From: CAXGUU01 sp964012875
GTDB lineage: Bacteria; Pseudomonadota; Gammaproteobacteria; Ga0077536
DNA: 8,253 bases
Assembly (NCBI GenBank): GCA_964012875.1
Contig: CAXGUU010000142.1
Span: 1-8,253, forward strand
Reading direction: 5' to 3'
Position 1 is the stretch's first letter. Every line of letters starts with the position of its first letter. The notes beneath the pieces were generated by a model, which was not told where the DNA came from, made no database searches, and was given only the letters and a program-made list of their open reading frames with translations. Positions 1 through 6,465 of this stretch are shown here, one piece after another. A program made the translations under genes and the position numbers.

Positions 1-1
1 C

Positions 2-310
2 ACCATTGTTGAACTGTTGCATCCCAAAAACGACGCAGTGGACCTTCCGTATTCATTCGCAATCGCGATTGTTGAGGCGGGGCAGGCAAGCTACAGGCAC
101 CGTTTGCGCCAGACAGAGATTTATTACCTGTTGTCGGGGACAGGTCTGATGCACGTGGACGATGAGGTCGAGCCCGTCCAGGAAGGCGACGCTGTCGTTA
201 TACCTGCCGGTGCAGTGCAGTGGATCGAGAACCGTGGTGAGACGCGCTTGAAATTCGCCGCTGTCGTTTCGCCGCCATGGCGGGAGGAGGACGACCTTCG
301 ATTGGAATAG
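2..310 (+). CDS. Cupin-domain protein, 5' end cut by window edge
   Basis: This is the C-terminal part of a small single-domain cupin. The frame is open from base 2 and reads T-I-V-E-L-L before the TTG at 17, so the TTG is probably an internal Leu and the true start lies outside the window. About 102 residues are visible, ending at TAG (308-310). The protein shows the two cupin motifs. The first is GQASYRHRLRQTEIYYLLSGTG, which carries the His and Glu expected of a metal ligand set. The second is GDAVVIPAGAVQWIENRG, where the usual histidine after PxG is replaced by Gln. From memory, other small cupins of the mannose-6-phosphate-isomerase-like type also have PPGAVQ, so this is a subgroup trait and not damage. 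Metal binding and substrate are unknown. The gene converges on the ybbP homologue with a 21-bp gap, and no terminator is visible between them. Confidence 0.8.
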   Translation, partial: TIVELLHPKNDAVDLPYSFAIAIVEAGQASYRHRLRQTEIYYLLSGTGLMHVDDEVEPVQEGDAVVIPAGAVQWIENRGETRLKFAAVVSPPWREEDDLRLE

Positions 311-331
311 CGGCGGACGACCAGACGCTGT

Positions 332-2854
332 TCAGCGCAGCCGTCGCAGGCCGTCAACCACGGCGTGGCGGTGCGTATCCAATGTGGCGGCAAGGCCGAT
401 GCACGAAACAAGCACAATGCCGGCACCGACACCCCACCCCGCGATCGACTCGTTGATTACGTACGGGATTCGGAACACGCCAACAGCCAGTGCCCAGCCA
501 GTCGCTAAGGCACCCAGGCTACCCAGTGTGCCGGCCAGGGCACCAAGAATCACGAACTCGGTAACGACAGCGACCGTCACAAAGCGTTTGCTCGCGCCCA
601 GTGTTTTCAGCAGGACAACGTCCAGCACCCGCGCCCGCTGGCTCGCCTGTATTGCGGCCACCAGTACTAATACAGCCGCGACCAGCGCGAATCCGAAGAC
701 CCAGGTCAAGGCGCCTGAGACCCGCGCCATGACCAGGCGAACCTGAAACATCACAGCTTCAACGTCGATGACCGTGACGCTGGGGAAAGTCCGGACCAGC
801 TCAGACATCGCGTGTGTTTCCCGCGGGTCGAGGTAAAAGCTGGTGATAAACGTGGTTGGCTGCCCCTCGAGTAATTCCGGTGTGCCAACGACAAAAAAAT
901 TAACCTGGAAGTTCCCCCAGTCCACCTCACGGATGTTCGTCACCACACCACTAACCGGGCGTGAGGCAACATCAAACGTCAGTCGATCGTGCAATTGAAT
1001 CCCCAGTGCGTCGGCGAGGCCACGTTCGACCGACCACTGCTCGCGCCCGTCACCCAACCACCACTTTCCAGCAACGATGCGGTTATCGGATTTGGCGGTT
1101 CGTGCGGATGACAGGTTGTGCTCGCGCGCGGCAAGTCGGCGGGCTCGGGGATCCTGAAAACTCTCCGCTTCAACGGCGACGTCATTGATATAACTCAAAC
1201 GACCCCGGACCATCGGGTAGAGCCTGATATTCAGCCCCGTCACGCTGTCCAGGAAGGCGGACAGTTGGTCGACTTCATCGGGCTGGATATTGATCAGAAA
1301 CTGATTCGGTGTGCCTTCGGGGATTCGTTCCTGCCATTGCTCGAACAGATCTTCTCGTACGATGCCCAATAGCAGCACGACGGCGATGCCGAGACCCAGT
1401 GCCGTGCACTGGGTCACCGAAAGTACGCCGCGGCGCGCAATGTTCGCGATACCGAATCGCCAACTGATCGATGCATTGCGGCCAAAATGTCGGAGGATGC
1501 GGACCAGGCCGTAGCTCACCAGGGCAGCCAGCAAAGCTGTGATGAACATGCCTGAAAGGGTTAGTGCGATGAGCTTTGAATTACTCAAGTGCCACGGCGC
1601 TACAAGCAGCAGGCCGATCACGGCCGCAGCCGCCAAGCCCAAATTTGAATGGCGCGTTTCCGTGGCTGGTCGGGCAAGAATATTCGTCACCGGCAGCCGC
1701 GCCAGTTGTGCCAGTGGTGGCATCGCAAAGGCCGCGAGGACCACGACAGCCACCCACACGCCATGTACGAATGGCACCAGCGGTAGTGTGGTTGCGGTCA
1801 GCGCAGCGTCCGGAAGGAATCTGGCCGCGAGCGCCTGGTGAAGGACGTAAGCAGTTGCGTTGCCGAAAAGCGCTGCGAGCAGGGCGAGGAGCAGCAGCTC
1901 GAAACCGATGGTGCGGGTGATTTCTCCTGTTGTGAGGCCCAGGGTTTTCATGATCGCGACGGCCATTCGCTGGCGCTCGCGATAGGCATTCGCCGCCAGC
2001 ATGATGCCGATGGTTGCGAGCAGCACACCGGTGAAGGCACCCAGTGTTAAAAAGCGTTCAGCCTGCAGGAAGGTGCTCTGGATTTCGGGGCGCGACTCGC
2101 GCGGGTCTTGCAGCCGCTGATTCGGGCCCAATGTGAGCTGCGATTTAAAGTCGGCTACCTTCTGCGCTGGCCCTGCGACCAGGGTTGTGTTGGTCGCGCG
2201 GCTTCCGGGAACAATCAACCCGGTGGCGTCAAGATCGTCCAGATGCATCAGGACCCTCGGTGCGAGCGCGAAGATGTCACGTCCGCGGTCGGGTTCGACG
2301 ATCAGAACTTTTGAGACTTTGAACGCCATCGCCCCGATACTGATCCGGTCGCCGGGTGCGCTTTCTGTGAGATGAAAGAAGCGTGGGTCGGCCCAGATTT
2401 CGCCGCGCTGAGGCCCGCTGGTCGAGGGGTCCGTGCGACCGTTCAGCTGCTCGCTGATGCGCAGCTGTCCGCGCAACGGGTAGCTCGAACCAACAGCCTT
2501 AAGACGCACAAGCTGAAGCTTTTCCCCTACGGCAACGACGCTACGCAAGGCCACGGTTTCATTGGTGTCAAGGTCGTAGGTTTCGGCCGTGGCCCTGATT
2601 GCGGGTTGGCGCGTGGCGCCGGAGATGGCCAGATCCCCTGCCAGCAGGGCGCTTGATTCTGCGACCATGATTTGATTCACCCGTTCGACCAACAGCGCCA
2701 CCGACACGGTTGCTGCGACCGCCACGAAAGTCGCCATCAGCATGGTCGCCAGGCGACCGCTGCGGATGTCACGCTGTAGGAAACGAAAGGCGAGGCTGGG
2801 CACGGAACGAGGCAACTTAAGAGCGGGTCTCGGTGTCAGCAATAATCCGACCAC
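332..2854 (-). CDS. ybbP: ABC transporter permease, YbbP/FtsX-MacB family
   Basis: This is an 840-residue inner-membrane permease. It has two FtsX-type modules, each with a periplasmic domain. Likely membrane segments, judged by hydrophobicity, are near residues 37-57, 268-290, 316-340, 362-382, 405-420, 427-447, 476-498, 714-736, 760-790 and 805-824, about ten in all. Large soluble regions at about 60-265 and 500-710 would be periplasmic, the first resembling the MacB core domain. Family signatures shared with E. coli YbbP include PRVLMHLDD, IMKTLG, GTPNQFLINI, REHNL, NRIVAGKWW and REVDWGNFQVNF. Its partner ATPase is the upstream ybbA homologue. Members of this superfamily (LolCE, MacB, FtsX) transmit force across the membrane and often do not transport a substrate; the role of YbbAP itself is poorly defined. 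The start is uncertain: GTG at 2854 overlaps ybbA by 38 bp, while TTG at 2815 or GTG at 2803 would begin just after the ybbA stop. None has a convincing ribosome-binding site. Confidence 0.9.
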   Translation of the reverse strand: MVGLLLTPRPALKLPRSVPSLAFRFLQRDIRSGRLATMLMATFVAVAATVSVALLVERVNQIMVAESSALLAGDLAISGATRQPAIRATAETYDLDTNETVALRSVVAVGEKLQLVRLKAVGSSYPLRGQLRISEQLNGRTDPSTSGPQRGEIWADPRFFHLTESAPGDRISIGAMAFKVSKVLIVEPDRGRDIFALAPRVLMHLDDLDATGLIVPGSRATNTTLVAGPAQKVADFKSQLTLGPNQRLQDPRESRPEIQSTFLQAERFLTLGAFTGVLLATIGIMLAANAYRERQRMAVAIMKTLGLTTGEITRTIGFELLLLALLAALFGNATAYVLHQALAARFLPDAALTATTLPLVPFVHGVWVAVVVLAAFAMPPLAQLARLPVTNILARPATETRHSNLGLAAAAVIGLLLVAPWHLSNSKLIALTLSGMFITALLAALVSYGLVRILRHFGRNASISWRFGIANIARRGVLSVTQCTALGLGIAVVLLLGIVREDLFEQWQERIPEGTPNQFLINIQPDEVDQLSAFLDSVTGLNIRLYPMVRGRLSYINDVAVEAESFQDPRARRLAAREHNLSSARTAKSDNRIVAGKWWLGDGREQWSVERGLADALGIQLHDRLTFDVASRPVSGVVTNIREVDWGNFQVNFFVVGTPELLEGQPTTFITSFYLDPRETHAMSELVRTFPSVTVIDVEAVMFQVRLVMARVSGALTWVFGFALVAAVLVLVAAIQASQRARVLDVVLLKTLGASKRFVTVAVVTEFVILGALAGTLGSLGALATGWALAVGVFRIPYVINESIAGWGVGAGIVLVSCIGLAATLDTHRHAVVDGLRRLR

Positions 2855-3533
2855 CAGCGAGTTCTATACGCCGGTCACAGGATTTCGATAATCGTTGGTC
2901 GTGAGTCACGATCAGTAATGTTGTACCGAAGTCAGCATTCAGTTCGAACAGTAGCGACTCGATTGACACGGACGTCGCTTGATCAAGATTGCCCGTGGGT
3001 TCATCGGCGAACAGGATTTCCGGTGCGGTGCAGAACGCTCGAGCGAGCGCCACGCGTTGCTGCTCGCCACCCGAAAGTTGGCCCGGGTAGTGTTGAATTC
3101 GCTCCGAAAGCTTGACCCGGGCGAGCATGTCGCGCGCCACCTGCCGCGCGTTGGGCAATCCTTTCAGTTCGAGCGACAGCATCACATTCTCCAGTGCAGT
3201 AAAACTTTCGACCAGGTGAAAGGCTTGGAACACAAAGCCAACGTGACGGCGTCGAAGCCGCGCCCGGCCGTCTTCATCGAGCTGACCAAGATGGTTCCCC
3301 ATGAGGCGTACGCTGCCGTTGGTGGGGATGTCGAGGCCCGCAAGTAAACTGATTAGTGTCGACTTGCCTGAGCCCGAAACACCAGCGATTGCGAGCTTGG
3401 TGCCAGCATCGAGTACAAAGTTGATATCATCAAGGATTCTAAGCTCGCCTTCGGGAGCGTCTACGACTTTGGTGACGCCCCTGGCCTCGAGCACTGAGAT
3501 CGAATGAGTGTCACGCTTAGTTGCCATTGCCAT
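2817..3533 (-). CDS. ybbA: ABC transporter ATP-binding protein, YbbA/LolD family
   Basis: This 238-residue ATPase is complete for the family. Walker A is GVSGSGKST (51-59), the Q-loop Gln is at 103 in GFVFQAFHL, the signature is LSGGEQQ (153-159), Walker B is ILFADEPTGNLD (173-184), and the switch histidine is at 211 in VTHD. GFVFQ, FADEPTGNLD and the overall length place it with the LolD/MacB-type ATPases, and the order next to a large permease and divergent from tesA matches E. coli ybbA. It should dimerise on the cytoplasmic face of YbbP and power it by ATP hydrolysis. The listed start is the first of two ATGs (3533 and 3527). Neither has a Shine-Dalgarno sequence, and a GTG at 3494 is a further option. 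With either ATG the gene overlaps the tesA start, so its promoter must lie inside tesA. Confidence 0.93.
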   Translation of the reverse strand: MAMATKRDTHSISVLEARGVTKVVDAPEGELRILDDINFVLDAGTKLAIAGVSGSGKSTLISLLAGLDIPTNGSVRLMGNHLGQLDEDGRARLRRRHVGFVFQAFHLVESFTALENVMLSLELKGLPNARQVARDMLARVKLSERIQHYPGQLSGGEQQRVALARAFCTAPEILFADEPTGNLDQATSVSIESLLFELNADFGTTLLIVTHDQRLSKSCDRRIELAGGRIIADTETRS

Positions 3534-4164
3534 ATTCGTGCTGTTAGCAAATCCAGGTGCGGCGAAAGCGCGGGATTTACTTATTTTTGGTGATAGTTTG
3601 AGTGCCGCCTACGGTATCGACGTCAATGCGGGCTGGCCACAGCTGCTGAACGAGCGATTGCGCGCCGCAGGCTATCGGCTAACGGTTGTTAATGCCAGCA
3701 TCAGCGGCGAGACAACCGCGGGGGGTGCGAGCCGTATCGGTAAATTGGTGAACCAATACTCGCCGCTGTGCGTGCTGGTGGCTCTGGGCGCGAACGACGG
3801 CTTGCGCGGCCTGGACCCGGCGGAAACGTATCGCAATCTGGCAACAATTCTTGAGTCCATCGAGCAGGCCGATGCGTGCGTGATACTGGTGAAAATTCGA
3901 ATTCCACCAAACTACGGCCCGCAATACACGGCTGCTTTCGAAGCAGTATTTGATCGGTTGGGGCACCGCGAGAATGTTATTTACGCACCGTTTTTCCTGG
4001 AGCGAATTGCGCTCGATCCGGCTGCATTTCAGGCTGACGGACTACACCCGACCGCTGCGGCTCAGGCGCGAATCCTCGACACTCTGTGGCCATCAATCGT
4101 CAGCGCTATGGACGGCGCGATGGCATCATCGCGTTCGGCCCTCCACGAGGATGCTCTACCTTGA
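3508..4164 (+). CDS. tesA: TesA-type arylesterase / lysophospholipase / acyl-CoA thioesterase, secreted
   Basis: This 218-residue SGNH hydrolase cleaves acyl-ester or thioester bonds and is expected in the periplasm. The N-terminus is a clear signal peptide: MSR, a hydrophobic core at about residues 4-16, and a cleavage site after A-K-A (19-21). The catalytic elements are all present: block I GDSLSAAYG with Ser30, block II with Gly67 in SISGET, block III GAND with Asn96, and block V DGLHP with Asp177 and His180. The Ser-to-His distance of 150 residues would be close to that of E. coli TesA allowing for the signal peptide. GTG at 3508 is chosen because it gives a well-formed signal peptide; TGAGA (3495-3499) is a weak ribosome-binding site 8 nt upstream. 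The gene is divergent from ybbA, with overlapping 5' ends, and its TGA stop overlaps the start of the Nudix gene. Confidence 0.95.
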   Translation: MSRLVAIAIFVLLANPGAAKARDLLIFGDSLSAAYGIDVNAGWPQLLNERLRAAGYRLTVVNASISGETTAGGASRIGKLVNQYSPLCVLVALGANDGLRGLDPAETYRNLATILESIEQADACVILVKIRIPPNYGPQYTAAFEAVFDRLGHRENVIYAPFFLERIALDPAAFQADGLHPTAAAQARILDTLWPSIVSAMDGAMASSRSALHEDALP

Positions 4165-4745
4165 AATTCTGTAGTCATTGCGGATCTGAGAACATAATCT
4201 GGCGGGTTCCCGACGGCGACACCCGGTCACGACATATTTGTGATGCGTGCGGAGAAATTTTCTACCAGAATCCGAACATCGTGGCCGGCTGCGTGCCGGT
4301 ATTTGGCGATCAGGTACTGCTTTGCAAGCGGGCAATCGAGCCGCGCTTCGGGTGGTGGACGCTGCCAGCCGGTTTCATGGAAAACGGCGAAACCACCGTC
4401 GAAGCAGCCGCGCGCGAAACGATGGAAGAAGCCACTGCAGCGGTCAAGGTTGGCCAGCTGTTCGCGATGTTCAACCTGCCTCAGATCGACCAGGTCTACA
4501 TGATGTTTCTTGCTGAATTACCGGTGCCAGAATTCTCGCCGGGGACGGAAAGTCTGGAATGCAGGTTGTATCGTGAGCATGAAATCCCGTGGTCGGAGCT
4601 CGCTTTTCCCACTATCAGCCACACCCTTGAGTTTTTTTTCGCCGATCGAAGGCGCGGCACCTTCGAGCTTCATATTGGCGACATCGTCCGTAAAGGTACC
4701 GAGGCCGTTCTGCACGAACGACGCCCGACGCCCGCCGGTACCTGA
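4161..4745 (+). CDS. Zinc-ribbon Nudix hydrolase
   Basis: This 194-residue protein begins MKFCSHCG at a TTG (4161-4163) that overlaps the tesA stop (TGA, 4162-4164). The site GAGGA (4147-4151) lies 9 nt upstream, which supports this start over the longer open frame reaching back to GTG 4086. The N-terminal zinc ribbon has Cys4, Cys7, Cys27 and Cys30, followed by the conserved YQNP segment. The Nudix box spans about 71-93 and contains G71, E77, R85-E86 and E89-E90, which should bind the catalytic divalent metal; the Gly usual near its end is replaced by Thr or Ala. Nudix enzymes hydrolyse nucleoside diphosphates linked to another group. The layout recalls NADH pyrophosphatase (NudC), but the protein is shorter, and I cannot name the substrate. 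The stop-start overlap suggests translational coupling with tesA. A run of eight T (4632-4639) lies in the coding sequence without disturbing the frame. Confidence 0.88.
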   Translation: MKFCSHCGSENIIWRVPDGDTRSRHICDACGEIFYQNPNIVAGCVPVFGDQVLLCKRAIEPRFGWWTLPAGFMENGETTVEAAARETMEEATAAVKVGQLFAMFNLPQIDQVYMMFLAELPVPEFSPGTESLECRLYREHEIPWSELAFPTISHTLEFFFADRRRGTFELHIGDIVRKGTEAVLHERRPTPAGT

Positions 4746-4767
4746 AGGCTGTGCGCCCGCCCCTCGC

Positions 4768-4796
4768 TTGCCCACATTTTGCGGCGCGGCTATGGT
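4768..4796 (+). promoter_or_regulatory. Possible sigma-70 promoter for sat
   Basis: A TTGCCC box (4768-4773) and a TATGGT box (4791-4796) are separated by exactly 17 nt in the 85-bp gap between the Nudix gene and sat. Each matches four of six consensus positions. Transcription would start near 4803, leaving a leader of about 28 nt to ATG 4831 or about 80 nt to GTG 4882. This is sequence matching by eye only. Confidence 0.35.
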
Positions 4797-4830
4797 AGCA
4801 CTCCGTTTCGCATCAGACTGAGCCGGTCTT

Positions 4831-6081
4831 ATGGCAGACGTTTCTGTCAGCAGACCTCAACCGTCGACCAGAGGCCAACTTGTGATCAAACCGCATGGCT
4901 CAGATACGCTTGCTCCTCGTTTCGTAGCCGATCCGGGCGCCCATGCAGCGTTGTTGAACGAAGCAGCGAATCTGCCCGCCGTTGTTATCTCCTCCGCCGC
5001 GGCCGCGAACTGTGTAATGCTGGGTGCGGGCTACTTCAATCCACTGCATGGGTTTCACCACCGATCGGATGCGCTGGCGATTGCCGAAGATATGCATGCC
5101 GGCGACGGCACATTCTGGCCGGTCCCGGTCATGAACCTGGTCCCGGATGCGCCGCCGGTCAAGGGTGGAGACAAGATTGCTCTGCTGGACCCGAACGTCG
5201 AAGGCGAACCGGTGCTGGCCGTACAGGAAATCACGCACGTGGAGGCGTTGTCGGACCGGGACATGGATCATATCGTCGAGCGCGTTTTTGGCACCACCGA
5301 TGCTGCCCACCCCGGCGTGGCAGCGATGACGTCGCAGGGCCGTACGCTATTGGCTGGCCCCGTCCACGTCCTCAATTACAGTTACTTCGAAACGGATTTC
5401 CCCGATACTTTTCGCACTGCCGTGCAGATTCGGGCAGAGATGGCGGAGCGTGGATGGAATAAGGTCGTCGCCTTTCAAACACGCAATCCAATGCACCGAG
5501 CGCACGAAGAACTGTGCAAGATGGCGCTCGATGATGTTAAGGCCGATGGTGTACTGATTCACATGCTGTTAGGCAAGCTGAAACCGGGGGATATTCCGGC
5601 TTCAGTGCGCGATAGCGCGATCCGGAAAATGGTCGAACTCTATTTCCCCGAGAACAGTGTCATGGTCACTGGTTACGGATTCGACATGCTCTACGCTGGC
5701 CCCCGCGAGGCGGTACTGCATGCGGTTTTTCGACAGAATGCAGGTTGTAGCCATCTCATTGTTGGCCGCGACCATGCCGGAGTCGGAGATTATTACGGCC
5801 CTTTTGATGCTCAGAAAATCTTTCGGGACGAGCTTAAAACAAGCGAGTTGGAGATCGAAATTTTTGAAGCCGACCACACCGCCTACTCGAAGAAGCTTGA
5901 TCGTGTCGTTATGATGCGTGATGCGCCTGATCATGAACCCGCAGACTTTGTGTTGCTGTCGGGTACACGGGTTCGCGAGATGTTAGCTGCAGGTGAAGCG
6001 TTACCACCAGAATTTGCCCGGCCTGAAGTCGCGGAGATTCTGATGCGGTTCTACCAGAGTGTTGAGACCACTTCTAGATAA
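4831..6081 (+). CDS. sat: Sulfate adenylyltransferase (ATP sulfurylase), Sat type
   Basis: Sat interconverts ATP + sulfate and APS + diphosphate, in sulfate activation or, run backwards, in the last step of sulfur oxidation where ATP is made. Counting from ATG 4831 (416 residues), the protein has the family start IKPHGSDTL at 19-27, an N-terminal PUA-like domain to about 180, and then the catalytic domain. Active-site motifs are QTRNPMHRAHE (216-226; the HxxH pair is His222 and His225), GRDHAGVGDYYG (312-323) and SGTRVREML (377-385). There is no APS kinase domain. The start is uncertain: many homologues begin MIKP, and GTG at 4882 would give exactly that (399 residues) with AGAGG (4870-4874) 7 nt upstream, whereas ATG 4831 has only a weak GAG. 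Sequence and length resemble Sat of sulfur-oxidising Gammaproteobacteria, not the heterodimeric CysDN. The HIT gene follows after 14 bp. Confidence 0.95.
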   Translation: MADVSVSRPQPSTRGQLVIKPHGSDTLAPRFVADPGAHAALLNEAANLPAVVISSAAAANCVMLGAGYFNPLHGFHHRSDALAIAEDMHAGDGTFWPVPVMNLVPDAPPVKGGDKIALLDPNVEGEPVLAVQEITHVEALSDRDMDHIVERVFGTTDAAHPGVAAMTSQGRTLLAGPVHVLNYSYFETDFPDTFRTAVQIRAEMAERGWNKVVAFQTRNPMHRAHEELCKMALDDVKADGVLIHMLLGKLKPGDIPASVRDSAIRKMVELYFPENSVMVTGYGFDMLYAGPREAVLHAVFRQNAGCSHLIVGRDHAGVGDYYGPFDAQKIFRDELKTSELEIEIFEADHTAYSKKLDRVVMMRDAPDHEPADFVLLSGTRVREMLAAGEALPPEFARPEVAEILMRFYQSVETTSR

Positions 6082-6095
6082 TTGAGTGAAAAGCG

Positions 6096-6440
6096 ATGGC
6101 AGAGCCGACTCTTTTCGAAAAAATAATACAACGCGAAATTCCCGCGGATGTCGTGTTCGAAGATGAGCGCGTGATCGCCTTCCGGGACATCAATCCGCAA
6201 GCGCCCATGCATATTCTGGTGTGCCCTAAAAAGCCGATCCCGATGGTGTCGGAAGCTGTTCCGGGTGATTCGGATTTGCTCGGTTATGTGATGCTGAAGG
6301 CGGCAGAAATCGCGGAAGAGGAAGGGTATGCCAGGAAATTCAGACTGGTTATCAACAACGGTGCGGAAGTCGGACAAACAGTATTCCATATCCACGTGCA
6401 CCTGCTCGGAGGTCGGGATTTCTCCTGGCCGCCAGGCTGA
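6096..6440 (+). CDS. HIT-family (HinT-like) nucleotide hydrolase
   Basis: This 114-residue protein has a complete histidine triad, HIHVHLLGG, with His98, His100 and His102; His100 would be the nucleophile that carries AMP. Other Hint features are DINPQAPMHILV (31-42), INNG (86-89) and the C-terminal tail GGRDFSWPPG (105-114). Length and motifs fit the bacterial HinT branch, cytosolic dimers that hydrolyse adenosine phosphoramidates and related AMP conjugates. ATG 6096 has GAGTG (6084-6088) 7 nt upstream. The gene is 14 bp behind sat on the same strand with no room for a separate promoter, so the two are probably co-transcribed. Since Sat makes or uses APS, an AMP-sulfate anhydride, and some HIT proteins are reported to act on APS in vitro, a related role is possible but is inference. 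The gene converges on rho with a 25-bp gap. Confidence 0.9.
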   Translation: MAEPTLFEKIIQREIPADVVFEDERVIAFRDINPQAPMHILVCPKKPIPMVSEAVPGDSDLLGYVMLKAAEIAEEEGYARKFRLVINNGAEVGQTVFHIHVHLLGGRDFSWPPG

Positions 6441-6465
6441 TTGAAAGGCGTTCTAAGGCAGCGCG

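Noticed and set aside
3950..4174. A 74-codon plus-strand frame at the tesA end
   Set aside because: It overlaps conserved tesA sequence, including the DGLHP motif, and has no features of its own.
4632..4639. Run of eight T in the Nudix gene as a possible slippage site
   Set aside because: The normal frame continues through it to a family-length end, and no alternative product is suggested by either shifted frame.
4779..5462. A 227-codon plus-strand frame overlapping the start of sat
   Set aside because: It is rich in Arg, Gly and Cys, with low-complexity character typical of an out-of-frame reading of GC-rich coding DNA. Sat in the other frame is unmistakable.
5602..5934. A 110-codon minus-strand frame inside sat
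   Set aside because: It is antisense to the conserved catalytic domain of Sat and shows no recognisable domain; it is a by-product of codon bias in sat.
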